From the NCBI RefSeq assembly GCF_030867145.1, contig NC_134454.1, positions 52,262,830-52,326,829 on the forward strand: DNA of 64,000 nucleotides, given 5' to 3'. The DNA comes from Opisthocomus hoazin (Eukaryota > Chordata > Aves > Opisthocomiformes > Opisthocomidae). The notes beneath the pieces were generated by a model. It saw only the letters and a list, made by a program, of their open reading frames with translations. It was not told where the DNA came from and searched no databases. The position numbers and the translations under genes are program-made. Positions 61,901 to 64,000 of this stretch are shown here, piece by piece; within the stretch, counting starts at the first letter, position 1, and every line of letters starts with the position of its first letter.

Positions 61901-63902
61901 ATATAAATTAGATCAGATGAATTATGCAAAGAATAAATTGTAATTATCTACACATCTCCTATAACTTATAGGGAAGTTTTAAAGATTTAGTGATAAGATC
62001 TAGCATAACTGGTTTCAGAAAACCTGAAGATCGCTGCAACTGACTTAATTCTAGGCTCTTCACTGGAGATACAAAACCATCATAGTTCTAATTACTTTCA
62101 GATGCAACAAAAGATTCTACAAAGCTTCTTTGTCAAAACTAAAAGGATGACAGTATCATCACTGTTACTACCTCTGACACTAGCAAATGTATCAGCTTCA
62201 CTAACTATGCACATCAGCCAGCTATGATAGGGTCTTACGAAAACGCTGGACGCAATTTTCTGCTCTCTGGAGCAGCGAAACACAGCTTTTTCCATACGAC
62301 AATAATGCAGCATTTACTAGTGCTTGATGCAATCATTTGCAGCACTAATATACTTTATGTAAGGCTTCCCAATTTGTTTAGATTTTTATCATCTACTAAA
62401 TAATCACAGCAGACCTAGATGAGGTGGACACTACTAAGATATTTAGGGTACAGGAAAACAAAACAAAGGGACTTGCTTTGCACGCCTGATGTGAACTACC
62501 TGAGACCTGGAAGCATAAAGAGGCCATTTCTTGCTCTGACACTCTAATGGACTAATTTCTGATGTCAGGTATAGGGTCCTGCACTAGAAAGATCAAACTG
62601 GGCACTCCAGCCAAAAGTCTGTTTCCTGATGTAGGGAGAAACATGCATCAGTGGACAAGTGAAATGACATTTCTAGGCAGCAATATCTGGCAGGCTGAAT
62701 CCACATTTAAGCATAATGTAATAGGCTCCATCATTCTCAGGAAGGATGAAAATGATGATGGTGATAATCATCATTATAAATTTTGTTGAGATGGCAAAGA
62801 TAGCCAAACAAACCTGGAGAGTGCCAGCTGTAACTGTCTTTTCCTGTTTTATTTTATTTTAGATATACATTTTTCGGTATTTCCTTTGTCTGGTAAGACA
62901 AAGCTTCATTTGGAATAAATTCCAAGGGACATTAACCATTTTCCATGCAAAGATGCAAAAAAAGAAACATCAATGGTTAAAATAAGCTGTTCTATACACA
63001 CCAACACAGGAAATAGCATAAAGGGAGTATTATAATTTTTAAAATAGTATTATAAGACCAATATTAAACAGATATTGAAACAAAATTTTTAAAATATTTC
63101 CAGTATATACCTTGGTCCTTTAGAGGCAATGACTGTCTGAGATTTCTCTGTGCAGCAGCACTTTCTGCATTAGCCTTTAGGAATATATCTGCAACAGTAA
63201 GTAGAAACTCCATGCTTGCACAAAGGTATATCTCTTGAACAATCACATCAAGAACAGTGCCATCTCTCCCCTGTTTATAGCTGATATCCACCATAACTTT
63301 CTTTTCAAATCCATGTTTCATTTCCACCATCCTGAAAGACCATTAAGGCCACATTTCATGAGACAATAAAAAACCCCAAAACTATTACACTTTACTGAAG
63401 TTTGTTACTCTTCACAAAAAAAAAAAAATCTTAAGTTTTTTCTTAGCCAGCAGTTTATCAAAGCTGTAAGTGAAATCTGTTTCTATATGCATTTATTAAC
63501 TTCGGATTTAAAGTTTATTTCATACTTAAAGTTTGTTTCTAGCATTTATATTGGTCTCTCATAAACAACATGTGGAACAAAAGGCAAGTAAGACACAGTC
63601 TACAGTAATATGTGCTTTCAGAACCAGCTACACCAAAACAATTGCAGTTTTAACAGAACACTAAAATGGAAACATTTGGAATTCTTTGTCAAACTCCAAT
63701 AAACAGTAACTTCTGTCAAAACACAGACAGACCTTGGTGTAGCCTTCTGGATTGACTGTCTTTTATCATCTAACGTACAGTTTGCCAGCTTGACTGAAGC
63801 ATTCATCGAACCATCTGATAACATTTTGAGGGCAGCTGACATCAAAACTAACTTAAACTCCGCAAGCTTCAATAAGTCATCTCTCTGATCCATGTTTGTA
63901 AC
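9818..63902 (-). CDS. VPS13A: VPS13A (chorein), 3' half: 36 coding exons, 1770 residues plus stop
   Basis: Bridge-like lipid-transfer protein that moves phospholipids between membranes at ER contacts with mitochondria and lipid droplets; loss in humans causes chorea-acanthocytosis. Thirty-six GT-AG exons summing to 5,313 bp join in one frame from [11 protein letters not shown] to the stop. Layout in the 1770-residue piece: end of the beta-groove bridge (about 1-400), six VAB repeats (about 440-1060) with asparagines at 469, 589, 709, 813, 913 and 1012, a connecting region with conserved LPALKVEY and YFHISPIK blocks (about 1070-1370), ATG2_C-like amphipathic helices with many Gly/Ala (about 1400-1625), and a PH-like domain (about 1660-1770). 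In mammals the PH domain binds XK and the helices target mitochondria and lipid droplets. The 5' half, with the N-terminal chorein domain and FFAT motif, lies past the right edge. No frameshift or stop was found. Introns under 1 kb hold nothing recognisable. Confidence 0.97.
9869..12105 (-). other. VPS13A: VPS13A last intron
   Basis: 2.2-kb intron. Holds a G20 homopolymer (10374-10393) and a C12 run (11754-11765). No exon, repeat family or RNA gene recognised. Confidence 0.85.
10374..10393 (+). repeat. G20 homopolymer tract
   Basis: Twenty consecutive G on the plus strand, directly after an A-run, so the VPS13A pre-mRNA carries C20. The length may be an assembly estimate. Confidence 0.85.
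12106..12180 (-). CDS. VPS13A: VPS13A exon (72), PH-like domain
   Basis: 75 bp, 25 codons: [20 protein letters not shown], then PEDAK. The acceptor has a pure T-run directly before TAG; donor AAG|GTAAAG. The frame is continuous on both sides. Confidence 0.95.
12181..13719 (-). other. VPS13A: VPS13A intron
   Basis: 1.5 kb. Apart from the T-run forming the acceptor tract at its left end and a plus-strand T-run near 13037, nothing is recognised. Overlapping short open frames near 13.0-13.6 kb look like chance. Confidence 0.8.
13720..13843 (-). CDS. VPS13A: VPS13A exon (71), PH-like domain
   Basis: 124 bp: [20 protein letters not shown], then [20 protein letters not shown] and AK. Core strands of the PH-like domain. 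Acceptor TGGTGCCTAG, donor AAG|GTATGT. Confidence 0.96.
14489..14574 (-). CDS. VPS13A: VPS13A exon (70), start of PH-like domain
   Basis: 86 bp: [20 protein letters not shown], then TDLLMVTK and part of a Ser codon. Acceptor GTCTTCTAG, donor AAAAG|GTAAAC. First strands of the PH-like domain, which binds XK in mammals. It follows the 11-kb intron holding the candidate alternative exon. Confidence 0.95.
19692..19715 (+). repeat. A24 homopolymer tract
   Basis: Twenty-four A on the plus strand inside the largest VPS13A intron. No retroelement body is visible beside it. Confidence 0.85.
20762..20777 (+). repeat. (GGTT)4 short tandem repeat
   Basis: Four perfect GGTT units between T-runs. Confidence 0.85.
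21293..21640 (+). mobile_element. CR1 LINE, 5'-truncated 3' end
   Basis: About 350 bp. The frame encodes the C-terminus of CR1 ORF2: [11 protein letters not shown], then [40 protein letters not shown] and a stop. The CR1 3' UTR follows, ending in four 8-bp units of the ATTCTGTG type (21609-21640). The frame is intact, so it is fairly young. Antisense to VPS13A; no reverse transcriptase core remains. Confidence 0.95.
23194..23199 (-). promoter_or_regulatory. VPS13A: candidate polyadenylation signal for the alternative VPS13A terminus
   Basis: AATAAA on the minus strand about 150 nt after the alternative stop; a second one lies at 23156-23161. Either would end a short isoform-B transcript. AATAAA is common by chance in AT-rich introns, so this matters only together with the terminal exon. 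Confidence 0.4.
23350..23412 (-). CDS. VPS13A: candidate alternative 3'-terminal exon of VPS13A (isoform B type)
   Basis: Seen: acceptor CATGCTTTCAG, then 20 codons in phase with the upstream exon, starting KRQAYREW and ending SSDDDDS, then TAG. No donor is needed; AATAAA hexamers follow at 23194-23199 and 23156-23161. Known: human VPS13A makes an isoform B that ends in an alternative exon 69 lying between exons 68 and 70, exactly this intron. Inferred: this is the avian equivalent. Its use would replace the PH-like domain with a short basic-then-acidic tail, the SSDDDD run resembling casein kinase 2 sites. I could not compare it with the human exon, so orthology is unproven; chance occurrence of a fitting acceptor and frame is the alternative. 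Confidence 0.68.
   Translation of the reverse strand, partial: KRQAYREWTKTHNSSDDDDS
25534..25648 (-). CDS. VPS13A: VPS13A exon (68), last exon common to both predicted C-termini
   Basis: 115 bp: [20 protein letters not shown], then [19 protein letters not shown]. The [16 protein letters not shown] block is conserved. It ends on a codon boundary, so both the downstream PH exon (14574) and the candidate terminal exon (23412) can be joined in frame. Acceptor TTATTTTCAG, donor CAG|GTGAAG. Confidence 0.96.
25649..26660 (-). other. VPS13A: VPS13A intron
   Basis: 1.0 kb, AT-rich. Nothing recognised. Confidence 0.8.
26661..26784 (-). CDS. VPS13A: VPS13A exon (67)
   Basis: 124 bp: [20 protein letters not shown], then [20 protein letters not shown]. 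End of the ATG2_C-like helices, corresponding to the part needed for lipid-droplet localisation in human VPS13A. Acceptor ATCCTTTTAG, donor AAAA|GTAAGT. Confidence 0.96.
27043..27088 (-). CDS. VPS13A: VPS13A exon (66), 46 bp
   Basis: Shortest internal exon here: [15 protein letters not shown] plus one base of a Gly codon. Identified by phase, splice sites (TTGGTAG acceptor, GAG|GTAAGT donor) and family sequence. The [16 protein letters not shown] block is a classic VPS13 motif. Confidence 0.95.
27443..27606 (-). CDS. VPS13A: VPS13A exon (65)
   Basis: 164 bp: [20 protein letters not shown], then [20 protein letters not shown] and [13 protein letters not shown]. Highly conserved block of the region that targets mitochondria and lipid droplets in mammals. 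It is flanked by a 101-bp intron upstream. Acceptor CTCCAATAG, donor TCT|GTAAGG. Confidence 0.96.
27708..27783 (-). CDS. VPS13A: VPS13A exon (64)
   Basis: 76 bp: [20 protein letters not shown], then VGGAV. The glycine- and alanine-rich amphipathic helix is typical of the ATG2_C-like region. Acceptor T-run then AATTAG, donor TTG|GTAAGT. Confidence 0.95.
28260..28373 (-). CDS. VPS13A: VPS13A exon (63), start of ATG2_C-like region
   Basis: 114 bp, 38 codons: [20 protein letters not shown], then [18 protein letters not shown]. The [11 protein letters not shown] block is near-invariant in VPS13 proteins. Acceptor TTTATTTCAG, donor CAG|GTAAAA. Confidence 0.96.
28374..29393 (-). other. VPS13A: VPS13A intron with CR1 and A-run
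   Basis: 1.0 kb. Holds an A20 run (28448-28467), which is a T-tract about 75 nt upstream of the acceptor in the transcript, and the CR1 fragment 29157-29358 next to the other end. Confidence 0.85.
29157..29358 (-). mobile_element. CR1 LINE 3' fragment beside a splice donor
   Basis: About 200 bp, same orientation as VPS13A. On the plus strand it starts with AGAATCACAGAATGG (reversed CR1 tail), then GGTTGGAAGGGACC and the complement of the ORF2 end (GGGCAACCTGTTCCAGTG region). Its truncated 5' end lies about 35 bp from the donor of the exon at 29394. Confidence 0.93.
29394..29475 (-). CDS. VPS13A: VPS13A exon (62)
   Basis: 82 bp: [20 protein letters not shown], then VVRHYSKQ. Acceptor T-tract then TAG; donor CAG|GTTAGA. 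A CR1 fragment (29157-29358) lies only about 35 bp beyond the donor, so this splice site has little original intron around it. Confidence 0.95.
29588..29733 (-). CDS. VPS13A: VPS13A exon (61)
   Basis: 146 bp: [20 protein letters not shown], then [20 protein letters not shown] and VQDVVF. The middle is a charged variable loop; [20 protein letters not shown] is conserved. Acceptor TCCTTTAG, donor TCAA|GTAGGT. Confidence 0.95.
29734..31519 (-). other. VPS13A: VPS13A intron
   Basis: 1.8 kb, AT-rich. No repeat family, exon or RNA gene recognised. Confidence 0.8.
31520..31633 (-). CDS. VPS13A: VPS13A exon (60)
   Basis: 114 bp, 38 codons: [20 protein letters not shown], then [12 protein letters not shown]. 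The [10 protein letters not shown] motif precedes the C-terminal helices in VPS13 proteins. Acceptor CATTGACAG, donor AAG|GTATTA. Confidence 0.94.
31634..35487 (-). other. VPS13A: VPS13A intron with long CR1 fragment
   Basis: 3.9 kb. Holds the CR1 fragment 32743-33571. The rest, including short open frames at 34.7-35.0 kb, is unrecognised. Confidence 0.85.
32743..33571 (-). mobile_element. CR1 LINE, 5'-truncated, with a 207-codon open ORF2 end
   Basis: About 830 bp. The minus-strand frame 32823-33446 is open and encodes the C-terminal part of CR1 ORF2: [78 protein letters not shown], and the [15 protein letters not shown] end. Upstream (33447-33571) similarity continues as NKGKC and QVLHLG-type coding but in another frame, so a frameshift lies near 33446-33460. 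The 3' end has the ATTCTGTG tail, seen reversed. The reverse transcriptase core is missing; it is not mobile. Confidence 0.95.
35488..35593 (-). CDS. VPS13A: VPS13A exon (59)
   Basis: 106 bp: [20 protein letters not shown], then [16 protein letters not shown]. The block [14 protein letters not shown] is strongly conserved; the TDVPSDQE end varies. Acceptor CATGTATAG, donor GAG|GTAGAA. Confidence 0.94.
36080..36149 (-). CDS. VPS13A: VPS13A exon (58)
   Basis: 70 bp: [20 protein letters not shown], then SHI and part of a Lys codon. It is joined only by phase and similarity, being too short for an ATG open frame. Acceptor ACCTCATAG, donor TTAA|GTAAGT. Confidence 0.93.
36150..37488 (-). other. 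VPS13A: VPS13A intron
   Basis: 1.3 kb. Nothing recognised. Confidence 0.8.
37489..37570 (-). CDS. VPS13A: VPS13A exon (57)
   Basis: 82 bp: [20 protein letters not shown], then KSITLDS and one base of an Ala codon. The [16 protein letters not shown] block is a VPS13 signature. Acceptor CCCTATTAG, donor CAG|GTTTGT. Confidence 0.94.
37571..38956 (-). other. VPS13A: VPS13A intron largely filled by a CR1 fragment
   Basis: 1.4 kb, of which about 880 bp is CR1 (37868-38750). The remaining flanks are unremarkable. Confidence 0.88.
37868..38750 (+). mobile_element. CR1 LINE, 5'-truncated, frameshifted
   Basis: About 880 bp, antisense to VPS13A. It begins in reverse transcriptase motif C, read as [17 protein letters not shown] where CR1 normally has ADDTKLG, so one catalytic Asp is replaced. 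Coding similarity continues ([15 protein letters not shown], then in another frame [49 protein letters not shown]) to about 38420. After a further frameshift it ends with the [19 protein letters not shown] and [14 protein letters not shown] blocks and an ATTCTATG tail at 38741. A dead copy. Confidence 0.95.
38957..39103 (-). CDS. VPS13A: VPS13A exon (56)
   Basis: 147 bp, 49 codons: [20 protein letters not shown], then the conserved [20 protein letters not shown], ending FRIQIYRIQ. Acceptor AATATAATAG (AT-rich), donor CAG|GTGAGT. A CR1 fragment ends about 205 bp away on its intron side. Confidence 0.95.
39880..40033 (-). CDS. VPS13A: VPS13A exon (55)
   Basis: 154 bp: [20 protein letters not shown] to IELESNVL. 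A basic patch, [11 protein letters not shown], is followed by a charged helix. Acceptor TTTTCAAAG, donor TTG|GTAATA. Confidence 0.95.
40034..41898 (-). other. VPS13A: VPS13A intron
   Basis: 1.9 kb. Holds a G10 run (40544-40553) and the A30 run (40915-40944). Nothing else recognised. Confidence 0.82.
40915..40944 (+). repeat. A30 homopolymer tract
   Basis: Thirty consecutive A on the plus strand, the longest homopolymer in the window. It is a U30 tract in the VPS13A pre-mRNA. Confidence 0.85.
41899..42134 (-). CDS. VPS13A: VPS13A exon (54)
   Basis: 236 bp: [20 protein letters not shown], then [31 protein letters not shown] and [15 protein letters not shown]. The VGISLVNN and EVSYIGIT blocks are conserved across VPS13 proteins. 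Acceptor TTGTTCGCAG, donor AAG|GTAACT. Confidence 0.96.
42489..42618 (-). CDS. VPS13A: VPS13A exon (53)
   Basis: 130 bp: [20 protein letters not shown], then [18 protein letters not shown]. The block [16 protein letters not shown] is a strong VPS13 signature closing the VAB domain. Acceptor TTGTTCTAG, donor GAG|GTACAT. Confidence 0.95.
42619..44484 (-). other. VPS13A: VPS13A intron with diverged CR1
   Basis: 1.9 kb. Holds the CR1 fragment 43160-43503; the rest is unrecognised. Confidence 0.85.
43160..43503 (+). mobile_element. CR1 LINE 3' end, divergent subfamily
   Basis: About 340 bp. Encodes the ORF2 end with blocks [60 protein letters not shown] and a stop, then GGACTAAATGATCCTCAT and TCCCTTCCAAC of the CR1 3' UTR. 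The tail repeats TATTCT rather than ATTCTGTG, and the protein differs clearly from the 21.3-kb and 32.8-kb copies, so it belongs to another subfamily. Confidence 0.92.
44485..44618 (-). CDS. VPS13A: VPS13A exon (52), VAB repeat 6
   Basis: 134 bp: [20 protein letters not shown] to IIEYGQ. The sixth repeat asparagine (1012) is in [24 protein letters not shown] is highly conserved. Acceptor ATCTGATAG, donor AAAG|GTATGT. A Ser codon is split with the next exon. Confidence 0.95.
45326..45454 (-). CDS. VPS13A: VPS13A exon (51)
   Basis: 129 bp, 43 codons: [20 protein letters not shown] to LLLHLDNK. The CIPFWPE motif recurs in VPS13 proteins between VAB repeats. The acceptor has an uninterrupted T-tract ending in CAG; donor CAAG|GTAAAT. 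Confidence 0.95.
46021..46060 (+). repeat. CA/TA dinucleotide microsatellite
   Basis: Imperfect alternation of CATATACA, CACACACA and TATATATA units over about 40 bp. Confidence 0.85.
47325..47348 (+). repeat. A24 homopolymer tract
   Basis: Twenty-four A on the plus strand in a VPS13A intron, with no retroelement body recognised next to it. Confidence 0.85.
49221..49367 (-). CDS. VPS13A: VPS13A exon (50), VAB repeat 5
   Basis: 147 bp, 49 codons: [20 protein letters not shown] to WIPIVLQQ. The fifth repeat asparagine (913) lies in [16 protein letters not shown]. It is separated from the previous exon by a 93-bp intron. Acceptor CTCTTCCCAG, donor CAG|GTAAAC. Confidence 0.95.
49461..49565 (-). 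CDS. VPS13A: VPS13A exon (49)
   Basis: 105 bp, 35 codons: [20 protein letters not shown] to HKKEYQ. Within the SHR-BD/VAB region, where [11 protein letters not shown] is a characteristic VPS13 block. Acceptor CTTCATAG, donor CAA|GTGAGT. Confidence 0.94.
50381..50776 (-). CDS. VPS13A: VPS13A exon (48), start of SHR-BD/VAB repeat 4
   Basis: 396 bp, 132 codons, the longest exon here. Contains [20 protein letters not shown], which opens the region long annotated as the SHR-binding domain and holds the fourth repeat asparagine (813), then [16 protein letters not shown]. The acceptor sits behind a T-run; donor CAAG|GTATTA. Confidence 0.96.
50777..51992 (-). other. VPS13A: VPS13A intron
   Basis: 1.2 kb. 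A short G-rich run near 50953; nothing else recognised. Confidence 0.8.
51993..52290 (-). CDS. VPS13A: VPS13A exon (47), VAB repeat 3
   Basis: 298 bp: [20 protein letters not shown] to [15 protein letters not shown]. The third repeat asparagine (709) is in [10 protein letters not shown]. The [14 protein letters not shown] loop is acidic. Acceptor CATTTACAG, donor GAG|GTAATT. Confidence 0.95.
52291..53410 (-). other. VPS13A: VPS13A intron
   Basis: 1.1 kb. Overlapping chance open frames on both strands at 52.3-52.7 kb; no family recognised. Confidence 0.8.
53411..53514 (-). CDS. VPS13A: VPS13A exon (46), VAB repeat 2
   Basis: 104 bp: [19 protein letters not shown] to NIPLSSY. Carries the second repeat asparagine (589, in IRNHFSIP). 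Acceptor TTCGCATAG, donor ACAG|GTATTT. Confidence 0.94.
53515..54581 (-). other. VPS13A: VPS13A intron
   Basis: 1.1 kb, AT-rich. Nothing recognised. Confidence 0.8.
54582..54742 (-). CDS. VPS13A: VPS13A exon (45)
   Basis: 161 bp: [20 protein letters not shown], then [20 protein letters not shown] and ending in RSPIQ. Acceptor AATTCTAG; donor CAG|GTTATT departs from the consensus at +3 to +5. Joins VAB repeats 1 and 2. Confidence 0.94.
55622..55883 (-). CDS. VPS13A: VPS13A exon (44), VAB repeat 1
   Basis: 262 bp, residues 446-533. Contains [19 protein letters not shown] with the first repeat asparagine (469), and [22 protein letters not shown] repeats recruit Pro-X-Pro adaptor proteins in yeast. 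Donor T|GTAAGT is strong; a Cys codon is split across the junction. Confidence 0.95.
56002..56160 (-). CDS. VPS13A: VPS13A exon (43)
   Basis: 159 bp, 53 codons, opening with the basic run MKKKAKKA, an acidic stretch, and then [20 protein letters not shown]. It leads into the VAB domain. Acceptor CTCCTTTCAG, donor ACG|GTAAGA. Confidence 0.94.
56161..57495 (-). other. VPS13A: VPS13A intron
   Basis: 1.3 kb. Nothing recognised beyond A- and T-runs. Confidence 0.8.
57496..57597 (-). CDS. VPS13A: VPS13A exon (42)
   Basis: 102 bp, 34 codons: [19 protein letters not shown] to PWILEIK. The [10 protein letters not shown] block is a hallmark of VPS13 proteins just before the VAB domain. Acceptor TTTTGATAG, donor AAG|GTATAT. 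Confidence 0.95.
58326..58682 (-). CDS. VPS13A: VPS13A exon (41)
   Basis: 357 bp, 119 codons, second longest exon here. Runs [19 protein letters not shown], an acidic linker, [18 protein letters not shown], then [15 protein letters not shown] and ends RSRLELE. Donor GAG|GTGAGG. The acidic linker is the part most different from mammals. Confidence 0.95.
59188..59280 (-). CDS. VPS13A: VPS13A exon (40)
   Basis: 93 bp, 31 whole codons: [19 protein letters not shown] to SLTIK. Acceptor TTTGTATAG, donor AAAA|GTAGGT. Too short for an ATG-based open frame, but it agrees closely with the remembered mammalian VPS13A sequence at this point. Confidence 0.93.
59281..61659 (-). other. VPS13A: VPS13A intron
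   Basis: 2.4 kb. No repeat family or extra exon recognised. Confidence 0.8.
61660..61892 (-). CDS. VPS13A: VPS13A exon (39)
   Basis: 233 bp. Acceptor TTTTTGAAG, an AAG form weaker than CAG/TAG; donor ACG|GTGAGT. Encodes [19 protein letters not shown] to KRKGNVTT. The MEMNI and [13 protein letters not shown] strands are typical bridge repeats. The frame links to both neighbours. Confidence 0.92.
61893..63110 (-). other. VPS13A: VPS13A intron
   Basis: 1.2 kb. Holds a short GATGATGGTGATAATCAT patch near 62755; otherwise nothing recognised. Confidence 0.8.
63111..63331 (-). CDS. VPS13A: VPS13A exon (38)
   Basis: 221 bp. Acceptor GTCTTTCAG, donor CAAG|GTATAT. Encodes [20 protein letters not shown] and the [20 protein letters not shown] stretch of the bridge. 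Alternating hydrophobic strands fit the repeating beta-groove of VPS13 proteins. Confidence 0.94.
63733..63902 (-). CDS. VPS13A: VPS13A exon (37 if human numbering holds)
   Basis: 170 bp, residues 1-57 of the visible piece, starting [18 protein letters not shown] after a TTAATTAG acceptor. Part of the lipid-transfer bridge. The donor AAG|GTCTGT is weaker than its neighbours. It ends two bases into an Arg codon completed by the next exon. Confidence 0.93.
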
Positions 63903-64000
63903 CTAATTAAATCAAATGAAAATGTGTTTGTAGATTTGCTTATAGATAATGGAAATAATACGCAAGCGTGATCTACAGCTTTATACTAACTGGTAAGATT

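Overview
The window is vertebrate nuclear DNA, almost certainly from a bird. It carries the ends of two large multi-exon genes with GT-AG introns, its intergenic and intronic DNA is AT-rich, and its recognisable interspersed repeats are CR1 LINE fragments, the dominant avian LINE. The two genes are also neighbours, tail to tail, on human chromosome 9q21. By synteny this would be chromosome Z in birds, but that is inference.

Left edge, plus strand: the last two coding exons of GNA14 (504-657 and 1673-1863), which encode the C-terminal 115 residues of the G-protein alpha subunit. A 3' UTR follows and probably ends near the AATAAA at 2445. About 8 kb between the two stop codons holds the two 3' UTRs, a CpG-rich patch at about 3.43-3.64 kb and a short decayed CR1 tail.

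Rest of the window, minus strand: the 3' half of VPS13A (chorein). I reconstructed 36 coding exons from 63902 down to the stop at 9818. They join in one frame without a break and give 1770 residues, roughly the C-terminal 56% of a protein of about 3,170 residues. They cover the end of the lipid-transfer bridge, all six repeats of the VAB adaptor-binding domain, the ATG2_C-like helices and the terminal PH-like domain. The 5' half of the gene lies beyond the right edge.

The most interesting item is inside the 11-kb intron between the fourth- and fifth-last exons: a short in-frame candidate terminal exon (23350-23412) with a good acceptor, a 20-residue basic-then-acidic tail, a stop codon and AATAAA signals downstream. 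It lies exactly where human VPS13A has its alternative exon 69 (isoform B), and its use would replace the PH-like domain.

One CR1 fragment lies within 40 bp of a VPS13A splice donor, one keeps a 207-codon open frame and one has a damaged reverse-transcriptase motif. Homopolymer tracts include G20, A30, A24 and A24. I found no tRNA, rRNA, CRISPR array, bacterial-type system or intact retroelement. VPS13A introns under 1 kb hold nothing I recognise.
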